From the NCBI RefSeq assembly GCF_010093815.1, contig NW_022985562.1, positions 248,001 to 312,000 on the forward strand: DNA of 64,000 bases, read 5' to 3'. The position numbers were made by a program, and so were the translations under genes. Below, one piece after another: positions 44,375 through 54,643 of the stretch (its first letter is position 1; each line of letters begins with the position of its first letter). This stretch comes from Pseudovirgaria hyperparasitica. Its lineage: Eukaryota; Ascomycota; Dothideomycetes; Acrospermales; Acrospermaceae. Below the pieces are notes generated by a model. That model worked only from the letters and a program-made list of their open reading frames with translations. It was not told the DNA's origin and did not search any database.

Positions 44375-46831
44375 AGGTGCAATCGTTAGTACGTTCGCGC
44401 AGACTACTGCAGTTGCTGAGCAGTGGATGTATTCGATTCGGTACATAGATGATGGATCCATACCATAATACCCCACACGCCCCACGGCCTCGTTACATTA
44501 TACTGCACGCTGCACGCTACCTATATAAGGCAGGGCATGCGCGCTATTAATTACCCAAGCCATCTTTCAGGCCCCAAGGCTTCGTCTACATGTAGGTACG
44601 ACAGTGGGGCTTACAGATGTCATTGTGCTCTGCAGTTGTTCAGCCCTCCTGTCTCCCATTGCCCAGATCACAAAGCATCGTGAGCTAGCTGAACGTCCAA
44701 TAGACTACCGCAAATCCTCATTATTGCTATGCAGCCACAAAAGGCTGCACAGATACTATCGTCACAAACTTCCCCATGCAGTCTCGCGCTCGCGCTGGTT
44801 ATCACGAGGCTAGATCTGGTAGGCTGGAGTGCTCAAGATCTCAACGATTCGGGTCTTGGGAGGGGAAAGGATGGACTTCAGGTCGGCTGATGTATCCCTA
44901 GAGCCTTGATCAACCGCAACGTCCGGTCGGCCGCCGGGATGCGAGAGTGCCTATCAACGCCAGACTAGAAGCACTCCGTGGCGCTGATAGAACGAAGATG
45001 AGGGAGGACCAGCCGGGATGCGCTGCGTCCCACTGGATGATGGAGTCGTTTCGCTAGAACAGCGGAACGGCAACCCGCTATTACTAGTACAACTATTACT
45101 ATTACTCTTCGTCTTGGTGGGGGTCCATATCACACTACAATGGGAAGGGCACAGGCATCAGTGATCTCGCCAATAGCCTTCCCTTCCTTTTGCCTATGGA
45201 TCTGCATCATCTGAAGACCGTCTTATTCCTCAATGACCCAAGGCCAAGGTTCGCGGTCGCTCGCCTTCAGAATCTGCACGCAGAAGCAGGGGGTGGTCGA
45301 TGTGGAGAGCTTCACACAGGTGGGCTGGCAGGCTGCATCTAGTATCTAGTTGAAGATGGATGATGGTGCATGGACGGGGGAAGGGGTATGGGCAGACGTT
45401 CTCTTTGGAGGCGGAAGCTGAAGAGCTCAAGGGTGAGATATGCATCGTGATAGCCTGATAGGTGAGATGGGTTGATGAGCTCCAGTCAGCCGTGTCTGAC
45501 TCTATCTATCGTGCCGTTTGAAGAAGTGGTCAGGAAGATCCGGAGATGGCTGGGCCGCGTTCTTTTTAAGGTTTGGCGACCGTAACTCTGGGGTACCTAG
45601 GTAGCGGCATCGGCATGCAGGGACAATGCCTTTAGCCAAGTGGGTGCATCATCCACAATCCTCCATGAGGCCGATCAAAGTGCCTCAAAAAGGAATTCGA
45701 CCATTGTGGGGGATATGCACGCGTCGTAACTCGCAAGCCTACTGTGGCTTCAAAAGCATGATACTTAGCACCCCCTACTGGTCACTGGATGCACGGATAC
45801 CACCATCAATATTGTGTAGGGGCTAGTCCACGCTTTGGACAAGTGTTGCGGCGCTTCACTGCCCGATGAGCACGCGAGCCTTCTAGATCCCATGCGAACA
45901 AAAGCAGCGATACGGATCGTCATTTCAATATCGCGTGCGATGCAGCAAAGACCCTCGAAGGCCCTTGCGGCCGAGGTGATGATGGGATATGCTTGCGAGA
46001 GTGCAATCTGAGGAAAGGGGTGATAGAGGGAAGAGGAAGAGGAAGGATCAAAGAAGCCAAGAGTAAAAGCATATTGATAGATTGAATTGCCTTGATTGAA
46101 TATTATCATGAATCCGTCTGTCTGTCTGTCAACAAAGGACAACACGCTACATCTCAGCATTCAGGTTTGTGGACGTTCTATTTCCGCGTGGACCTACCGT
46201 CTTGGTTGTTTTCTCATATTCTGCTATCCGGATGGTCTTTTCCTTAGATAATTAATCTGTACTTCTCTGCTTCTGTCTCTTCTGCCTGTCTCCGTGCCAA
46301 TTCGAGACAGTGGGCAACACTCCTCCATATATATACGCCTTGTTGCGCGGGCCGCCTCTCCGTAGACTTCGCCCCTCGAGTTGAATTATTCAATCATATC
46401 ATCCTACCACTATGAAGTAATAAATGAGGGTAACACGAGTGAACTGCTCATTTACTCCTATGATATTGATATGATTCTCTCCAGTACCTGTTTCCAAAAG
46501 TACATTGACCCCGCCGCCCCTCACTCACTGGAAGCTCAGGTATCACCCATTGTTTGCAAGTAGAGTCAAGATGTCACAGAACATACCTACGCCTTTGGCC
46601 TCTTTCTTTGTTAATATTTGGTTATCTGTCCTTCATTATCTGTGATTAATGAATTTGTTCGTTATACCTACTCTACCCAAACTGGACCTCTGTCAGAGAG
46701 CTTCTACGTCACTGTCAGGAACAAAGCTCTGAGCTCCCAGCTCCTGTCCCCACTTTCTGGAGAAGCTCATTTACGCACCGCCAGTCTCATACCTTCGATC
46801 ATCACCTGAACAAGCAGAGCATACAAAGACA

Positions 46832-48007
46832 ATGGCTGACATCAAAGTGTATCAGGTCGACGAGGTCGGTCTTTCATCTATGTCAACCCGCGCAGCGTAG
46901 CACTAATACGTTTGCAGCCGTACCTGAAGCTCAACTGCAGCCTCGGCGAAGCTCCTCACTGGGAGGAGAAACACAATTCCTTACGATTCGTCGATTTGAT
47001 CAAGCGACAAGTCCACTATATCGATCTTGAGAAGGGTCCGGACTCTCATAGAGTACAGCAGCTGGTCTTCTCAATCGGGTTCGTTGCCACAAAACGATTC
47101 CGGGTCACTCCGATACTAACAAGGGTATCGCAGTATCACAGGCGATATCGACGGTGATGATGAGCGGTTTGTGTTTGCAGGCAAGCATGGCTACGGCATT
47201 GTAAACCGAATTACTGGTGACTGGAAATACATCAAGCTTGCATGGAGTGATGAGGACTTCAACTCCGGGAAGGATCAATGGTACGATGAGCTTCTTGGAG
47301 GAACTGGAAATGATGCTGACTTTGGCTGTTCATAGGTTCCGGGCTAATGATGGCGGTATCGATTCCGAAGGGCGATTCTGGGCATCATGGATGAACGATC
47401 AACTGATCAAGCGACCAAGTGCTGAAGGTAGAAGCGAGACACTCATACCTAGTCCTCAGACTGACCTCTAGTAGCGGTCCTGATGCGTCTTGACCCTGAT
47501 CTATCTCTCTCGACCCACGTCACGGACCTCACGATACCGAACGGTACTCGATGGTCCCCGTCCAACACCACTCTCTATCTTGCCGACTCTCCGACCGGTC
47601 TGATTTCACAGCACGACTTCGACGCGAAGACAGGTGGTCTCTCCAACGAGCGTCCTTTTTACAAGATCGAAGACGATTCACTTCCAGGGGACGCTGTTCC
47701 CGACGGGCACTGCATCGATGTAGACGGAAACGTGTGGACCGCAGTTCATGGCCGTGGAAAGGTGCTTCAGATCAGTCCGGAAGGCAAGTTGCTGGCTGAA
47801 ATCAGACTACCGACCAGATGTGTGACTTGTCCAGTCTTCGTGGGCGACAATCTGTTTATAACGAGCATGAAAGATGAATCACCAGATGAAGGAGAGGGTT
47901 GGCAGAGAAGCAAAGAACTGGCTGGAAGTCTGTTCAAAGTGCACGTTGGTACAACTGGAATTAAGAGCTATAAATTCAAGCCGACTGTGGAACTGCCAAA
48001 GGTTTGA
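46832..48007 (+). CDS. SMP-30/gluconolactonase/LRE-like beta-propeller protein
   Basis: It is probably a metal-dependent lactone hydrolase of sugar or small-lactone metabolism. Five exons, 46832-46864, 46918-47078, 47134-47280, 47336-47427 and 47472-48007, with 43-55 nt introns, give 322 aa. Family landmarks are LGEAPHWEEKHNSLRFVD (metal-binding Glu), RANDGGIDSEGRFWASWM, TIPNGTRWSPSNTTLYLADS (Asn and Asp ligands), PDGHCIDVDGNVWTAVHGRG and RCVTCPVFVGDNLFITS. The first intron could also start at GTCGAC eight codons in. No signal peptide is visible, so it is likely cytosolic. Confidence 0.9.
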
Positions 48008-51000
48008 CGGACATGGTTCGTCTAAGGTGCTTCTTGCGAGTTGCGACACAAGAGACTTTAATTCGAACAAGGCATTGGAACCTGCGAGGTCAGGTTCCAA
48101 GGATGAACCATGTTTGGCATGATCATGAATATCAAGGCGATTTAGACACTGACACCGAGCGAAGCTGAATTGGTAGGTCCAGGTCGCGCTTCATAGTGCG
48201 TGAGACCTAAATGTGACCGGTTCCAGAACAACAACATGAACTGCAACTTCAGAAGACAATCTACATCCATGCCAGTCTTAGCGAGCAGTCGATCTTTCAG
48301 ACCCCCAATCAAAGCATCAATTACTCACAAACCATCTGCACCTACAAGCGAGTGCACCGTACAACGCTACCGTTCCACGCCGGAGCTTCTCCGGAGCCCC
48401 GAACCAAGCAAGCAGAGCCCCGAACCAGCACGCGCCACGCTGGCTTCGCCTCGCCTAGGTCGCCTCACTTTTCTCCTCTTCACTCGAGCGATAAACAAAA
48501 ACAACCCCACGAGCCTTGCTATGATGATGACGCTGCCCTTCGCATCCTCCCGCGCGCTGGGGAATTAATTCTCCTATTATCCGATTCCCTCGCGCCGCCC
48601 CACGACGCGCAGCCCGGATGTACAGGAGATCCGCCTGTAGTATTATATAATCCCGTAGCAACGGTTCCTACTACTCTTGCGCCATGGGATGGACGGACGT
48701 TGACGTCGACGTTGGCCCTCTTTCGCGCGCGCCAAGCTAATAGGGCCTAGATCCGTCATTCCCTCGCGCGAGCAGTCAGGGTCGAGCAGGCAGCAGTGAG
48801 GGGGCGAGCTGGAATTGCGCGCGACAGAGCCGTGCGAACGCTATCGTACACCATGTTCCTGTATCCGCAGTCAACGAGAAAAGACGCTCATACTGTAGGA
48901 GGGGAAAGAGGGGGTGAAGGGGTAAGGGGGTAGGGGGTAGCGGGTAGGGAACGGGATTTTTTCCAATTCCAACATGCACCTGCATGCGTACAGCCGCTGA
49001 TGTGCTGGCCAAAAAAAAATCTTTCTTGTATACATCATGATTAACCGTACTTTGGTTCTTGTTCTACACCGCTGGTTCGCAGCAACGGCGCCATCTAGCA
49101 ATGCATGCACCACACCCACCCACCTATACGCATGCAGCATCCCATTTCCTAGGGGGAGGGGGGTTAGTAGGGGGCCCGACCGGAGAGCAGTGCAGCGCAG
49201 CGGCGGGTTCGTGCGTAACTGCGGTTTCTGCAGCCTTTTGAATGACGCGCGCGACATGTCGCATGCATAGCCAAAGGTTAAATAGAAATGAGTGCTGCTG
49301 CTGGCTTGGAAAGGCTTAGATGGAGGGAAAAAAAAGGCTAATTAATTTAATTCTTTTTCTCGGCGATGGGAGAATTAGGAACAGAAAAAAAGGTGGGCGC
49401 GATGGATTACGGATGGAAATGCCGCAAAGCGCTGTGTGTGTTTGTGTGTTGCATGATCGATGCATGGGGTTGGGCGGGTTTGGAAATGCCGAGATGAATT
49501 CGTGGCAGCAGCCAGGTGGGAAGCCCGGAGAGAGAGGTATTCATTCGTATCGTATGTTTGTTGGTGTCGCGTAGCGATAGGATACTGGCTGCCTGGCTAC
49601 CTGCTTGCTGCACACAGGGGGAATGGATTACAAGTGTTTCCTATGTAGGAAGTCAGAATGTCGCTTTTGTTCTTTTAATGGGTTTTATTATCGGGGTTTC
49701 ATGATCCTGCAGCGTTCTCGTGCATGGATGGAGGGGATGGAGGATAGGTTTCCTTCGGATGCATGGGACAGGAGCACACGCAGATGTAGAGCCATGGGAA
49801 GGTTGATGTCCCAAGCCAATGTGCATACATATCTCATTCTTCTCCTATTGTATTGAAAGTTTCCTATCTAGTATGGTGGCAGATAGACTTCTAGATTGGA
49901 GTATTGCATAATGATCGCCGTAACATGCCGTGCTAACCCATACACTACTAGTTTGTATGTGTATAGAACACAACCATGGATAGCATAGCCATGGGAGAAT
50001 CGACATGACTGACCGTTCTGAATGTTTTTCTTACGCTGCTTCTGCATCTTTATTCAATTGCACGAGTACAGCTCTGTCAGAGAATTACCGTTTCCACATA
50101 CGAAACCTTCTATATACATCTACAATTTACTCCCGGTGGTGCCTCCTTGGTCGCCTGTAGGAAATCATGTCTTTAACCTCCAGTAGAAATGTTAAGGGGC
50201 CATTTCCTTTCGAGAGCTGAATCTACTAGCCATTCATCCTGTTTATGAAGTACTAGTCAGCAGTAGTGATCGGTTTAGTGTTGCTTCAAATGAGTCCCAG
50301 CGTTGGTATATCAATCAAACAGGGGGGCTCCTGCAGGCGAGAGTATACATGAATGGCTTGCTGTATAGCCACCTCCCTTGTGTGAGTGTGAGTATTCTCT
50401 AGCTTATGCTCGTAATTTAGAAATTTAAATCTCTTCCTAGACTCTTTCTCTCGTTGCTCATGTGTTTTGAGGCTTCTTCTGCTCCTCCTCTTAACGTTAC
50501 AGTCCGAGCTCCTTTCCAGATTTGTCAAGCTGGGCATATTGTTTAGTCTCGACGAAGCTTGGTTTGAGTGAACTCTTGGAAAGCTCTTCCCTTTCAGTAT
50601 TTCGTCGTTACTCGTGTATATGGTAATGTTGAAGTTCTCTCAGATCGTTCATGATGAGATCAAGAGATTGAGATAGTCATTTAAGTCGTGTTGCTCTTGC
50701 TCTTCTTCTTCTTCTTCTTCTTCTTCTTCTTCTTCTTCTTCTTCAGACGACGCGAATCACTGATGAACTGACTAGACGACGACATCCCATCCTTTAACGG
50801 AGGGGAAACTATCTGCATATCGAAGCTGCCTCTATCCAGCCAGGATTAGAGCATGATGAAACTAGAGGTGAAAAGCACCCCCTCAGACAATTGATAAAGG
50901 TAGACAGGGTGTTCATCGCGCCACTCATTGTCAGTGTTCCTCCATCAGGAATCACCTCCTACCCCAAGTACATGTCTCTCTATCTTCCACACACATTCTT

Positions 51001-51100
51001 CTCAACGCACTTCCATGCACACTATAAATAAGTGTTATCAGAGAGCACTGTAAAGCTCCTGTCCTAAATCTCGCAACTCTCTCACCGAGACTTGTTATCA
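48008..51100. other. 3.1-kb region without recognisable genes
   Basis: Only short frames with no family features are present. GC-rich and CGCG-rich sequence runs to about 49,260, then the region becomes AT-rich. A long TTC microsatellite lies at 50701-50744. Confidence 0.4.
50701..50744. repeat. (TTC)n microsatellite
   Basis: About 14.5 perfect TTC/TCT units form a polypyrimidine/polypurine tract. Confidence 0.9.
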
Positions 51101-51938
51101 ATGGCTTCTCACGAAGTCGACTCTCCGTCCGCCACAACTTCTGCCGCCTCGAATCCATAAATTCCACTGGAACATTAGACACGAGCGCATACCGGCGAGA
51201 TCATCGAGAACGTGGAGACGTGCCATAGCAAGTCCCAGACCTAGACATCTCCAGCTTAAAGCTTGGTGATGACCAGACTCTGCACGATCTGGCTATTGAT
51301 GCACGGCTGGCTGGATGTTATCCGATTCGCCACTGTCAACTTGGTGGCAACGAACCGGTATGAAGGGTATATAGGTTAGATGAACGTTTCGAGAGATCTC
51401 AAGCCTGTAGATTGCTAGAAATCACAGAGACATCCCAATTGTACTGCCGTAGGCACAAACACCGACACAACCTCTAAGCTACCGTAGCAAAGACATATCG
51501 CAAGACCGATTGAGCGCGTCCTCCCGAGCCTAGTGAGCAGATCGTAAAAACAACAACAACAATACCACCGCAACAATATGTGCAGGTCATTGTTGAGAAC
51601 CTAGTCGTTCTAACCCCCTTACCTCCTTCCTACCTACATAGGTGTATCCAAGTACTTCCAGACGCGCCCGGGAGAAAATGTAAAGAAATGGCTCGATCAA
51701 ACTCTAGAATACCCAAAGTTCCCCATCTTTGTGTCGCCGTAAGGTGGCAAAGGTGACGCTGTTCTGTTCTCCTGTGATGCGTTTGACCCAAGACATTCGG
51801 AAGTTGCAAGTTTCGTCAGTGATGAGAATGCTCTAATCAGTAAGTAATGTAGCTGTGGCTCCTTGATAGAAGGACTAGCTTTTGCCAACCCTAGTTTGGC
51901 TATAGACTTAACATAGTGTCAAGTATGAACGGGTAGTT
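51101..51938 (+). pseudogene. Decayed protein-coding gene of unknown family
   Basis: Coding-like fragments can be read in order but are broken. The ATG at 51101 opens MASHEVDSPSATTSAASNP, then TAA at 51158. A frame change (+2) gives NSTGTLDTSAYRRDHRERGDVP, an in-frame TAG at 51226, then VPDLDISSLKLGDDQTLHDL and AGCYPIRHCQLGGNEP up to a GTATGA donor at 51358. Near 51600-51641 a CTAAC branch, polypyrimidine stretch and TAG acceptor precede GVSKYFQTRPGENVKKWLDQ and EYPKFPIFVSP, a TAA at 51740, and GGKGDAVLFSCDAFDPRHS up to a GTAAGT donor at 51840. Two stops fit C-to-T changes of Gln codons (CAG to TAG, CAA to TAA). I do not recognise the family. An intact gene with unusual splicing is the alternative. 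Confidence 0.4.
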
Positions 51939-52568
51939 AGTTCATGGATGGACGGTCTTTAAGTCGTCTGGTGTTATACGATAAGCCTGGGCTTTCTCTT
52001 TCTCAAGAAAACCAAGAAGTCAATTTTCCTGCCTTTAGCTTCCTGTTGGGGCAGTTTATGATTCAATCGCTATGCACTGCTAGTGTAGAAGGGAATATCA
52101 AGTCTTCAGGATGCAACGATGTTCCAGTCTTGACGTAAGTTTAGTGGCCAATTTTGCGAGTGTACGTCCGGCCTCCAGTTCGGATACTGGAAGTGCTGAA
52201 GCAGAATTTTTTCATTTGTTAGCTCCTTGTAGTGTCAATTACAACACGCATTGACAGCATCAATGTTCAAAGGGAAGTGCTTGATACTAGTGCATGTGCT
52301 CGTTGCCGTCATATAAGGTCATTTCCCAGGTCCCATCAGCATAACTGCTCACACAATCCCACAGGTCCTCATCGATACGAAATCACTTGATACATAGTCC
52401 AGTTCCAAAAATCCGGTCGAAACCACCCATATCCACACATACTTTCACAGCACAGATGCGATTTACATCTGCCACGTCGCACGAAATGGCAGACATGCCC
52501 CCAACAGCGCCTCGCAATGTACCCCTGTCCCATAATGCAATACATGTGTTTTCGTTTGTCATCTGATT
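51939..52568. other. Intergenic region before the MARVEL gene 3' end
   Basis: These 630 nt separate the decayed gene from the 3' end of the MARVEL gene (-). No supported feature was seen. Confidence 0.4.
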
Positions 52569-53228
52569 TCAAACGTAGGTTCGTCGACTACTGTGGTGCG
52601 ACCGGCGAGGGCTGCGATCGTAATCGCGGCTTCGACGATGGCTGTGACGAGATACGTGACGTTCGCGAACAATAGTCGTCTCGCCACGGTGGTGACGGTG
52701 TACGAAGAGAGCAAGGAACTATAGGAGACTCATTAGTATCCTACCAGAAGCGTCAGACGTGGCGGGGCTTACAAAGGTGAAGAAGAACATGATGCAGTTC
52801 ATGATACCGAATGCAAAGCTCGCCTTGAGCATTGCGCAATTCTTGTCTGTATTGAAATATCCTCCCGGGCCAGTCACGGTGACATCGCCGACGGAGAAGG
52901 AGAAGTTGGTGTCCTCCCAGCTCGTGCAATTTGCGCCAGCAATAAATCGCAGCAGATACACGCCAGCGATGAAGCAGCCAACGAATCCGAGATCGACCAT
53001 CGCGACTAAGAAGGCCGAATGTCGCGCCTTGGCGTATAGAATGATGGTCGCAATAGCCCATGCCGTCGCCAGCACACTCGTTATGAAGAGCACCAGAATG
53101 TAGTCTGGCGTCAGAATGTTCTGCGACACGAAGAGATTGACGAAGTAGGCCATCATGCCCAGTGTCGGGATCAACGTGAGAATCTCGCAGAACCGCCAGA
53201 ACCAGAACGAAAGGCCGGAGATAGACAT
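52569..53228 (-). CDS. Four-TM MARVEL-domain membrane protein with basic tail
   Basis: Exons 53228-52773 and 52718-52569, with a 54-nt intron (GTAAGC..TAG), give 201 aa. There are four hydrophobic spans: about 14-32, 44-64, 72-92 and 133-157, the last crossing the splice site. The extracellular loop between spans 3 and 4 has two cysteines (NCTSWEDT and KNCAML), the MARVEL layout seen in fungal eisosome/plasma-membrane proteins. Splicing adds a cytoplasmic tail very rich in Arg, His and Ser (VHRHHRGETTIVRERHVSRH and onwards); without it the frame ends after an implausible peptide. Upstream frame to 53639 is open but lacks family features, so the ATG at 53228 is used. The function is not known; membrane organisation is a family-level inference. 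Confidence 0.85.
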
Positions 53229-54092
53229 GCTGACAGTGTTGTAGAAGGACCTAAGGTGTAAGAATGGTCGCGTCAAACAAGAGCAGAGATGGAAATGACG
53301 GTCGCAAGCGGTATAAGTGCGGTCGCGATAATCGGAGGAGTGAATGCGACCAAAGCTGCAGCCGAACGGAGCTGGCCGGCGCGTTGAAATGGGTGAGGTC
53401 CGGTCTAGAAAGTATTCACCGGCGGAGGTGTTCGGATAGAAAGTAGGTGAGGTCAGGAACACGGCGAGATTGCGCAACGTCGTCAAGGGAGGAAGGCAAA
53501 TGAAGAGAAAGAACAGGACCGAGTGAGAAGTGAGGTGTACAGGAGGAAAAAGAGAGGACCGAATGAAGTGCTCAAGGGAAAGCTGAGCTGTTGATGTAGG
53601 CTTAAGATTATGGCCATGGTAGGGCGATTGCACGGGCAAAGCATGCCATCATGCCTCCTTCTTCGTTGGGCGCGGGGGGGTGGTTGGTGGAATATGGAGG
53701 GGCTGGGCGCACTGACTCGCCATGGATCTCATCGTCGAGCCATCTGCTTGTCCTTGCGGTAAACAAGATCCAAGTTGTGCAAGGGACAGCCCTGGAGAAT
53801 GCGATCCTTTTATATCATGCTTAATATAACTTGGATACCACGGTACGCAATAACACATCTTCAGCCACCTCTTCACTGCGATCCATGTCCACTGCACCTA
53901 CAGGTATGCACCTATACTGCAGAATCTCGCTCTAGTCCCCATGAGGTAATTGCGCTAGTCACCACCAACGGCTCCCGAACCACAACACCACTCGTTAAAT
54001 ACACTAGGTACTAATACATAGGTACCTAGTAGGCAGTGGTCATCATCGTCGTCATAGCACGCGAAGAGGGAAAAAGCCCATACGCTAGCACC
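53229..54092. promoter_or_regulatory. Upstream region of the MARVEL gene
   Basis: This is the promoter side of the MARVEL gene and the 3' flank of the next gene, both minus strand. A long pyrimidine-rich leader on the minus strand (53,230-53,640) stays open in frame with the MARVEL ORF but looks like 5' UTR. Confidence 0.4.
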
Positions 54093-54643
54093 TCAGCAGA
54101 CTGCCTCTTGCCGAACGACTGTCAAGTCCGGGAAATAAGTTCGCTTCATGCCATTGCCAATGAAAGTAACCTCCGGCGATGAGAAGTCGAACTTGTGCCA
54201 GTAGTTGCATATCCACGGGCTATGTCTTGGTCAGCACTCTCTCGGTCCAACCATTACTGAACTATCACGTACTCATCTCTGGACTCAGTGTAGAGCCATA
54301 TCGCGGTGTCCCTGAAGGAGAATTCTGCTTCGTGGAGCTGACAAGCCCAGCGGTGGTACAGGGATGGCTCTCGTCCCCATGCCGAACCTGGCTCTTCAGC
54401 GTCTGGAGCATCAACAATGCTCTCCTTTCCACGGATCTCGGTGTAGCACCGGGACTCTTGCTGACCACCGCCGAGTCTGTGCATAAACATGATGTACGAG
54501 AAGTCGGACGAATTGAACACCTCGACGTGGTATATACTTTCAACAATGGCGCGAGTTTCTTTGCTCACATCGTTGGGTATTGCCATCGGACCTGCCATGA
54601 TCAACTGTGCCACCATGAAAGCAAAGAATATGGTAAGCATCAT
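54093..54643 (-). CDS. Small secreted four-cysteine protein (effector-like), unknown function
   Basis: Exons 54643-54273 and 54219-54093, with a 53-nt intron (GTACGT..TAG), give 165 aa. A hydrophobic signal peptide (FFAFMVAQLIMAGPMA, about 5-20) is followed by a soluble domain with four cysteines (SRCYTE, WACQL, PWICNYW and the C-terminal EAVC), enough for two disulfides. Aromatic residues are frequent near the third cysteine. Without the splice the frame ends at 54254 with only two cysteines, so splicing is favoured. No family is recognised. Small size, secretion and even cysteine number fit an effector-like or antimicrobial secreted protein, but this is inference. Confidence 0.6.

Larger units (their letters stand above)
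38978..46831. other. 7.9-kb gene-poor region upstream of the bZIP gene
   Basis: No gene model holds up: open frames are short, overlap on both strands and lack family motifs. It carries a 33-nt C homopolymer, TGAGTC-containing tandem repeats at 41204-41251 and 43541-43561, an AGCTGAG triplet at 44354-44374 and CA/AAC-rich stretches near 42340-42400. Such length upstream of a regulator suggests extended promoter sequence or noncoding transcription; this is inference. Confidence 0.45.
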
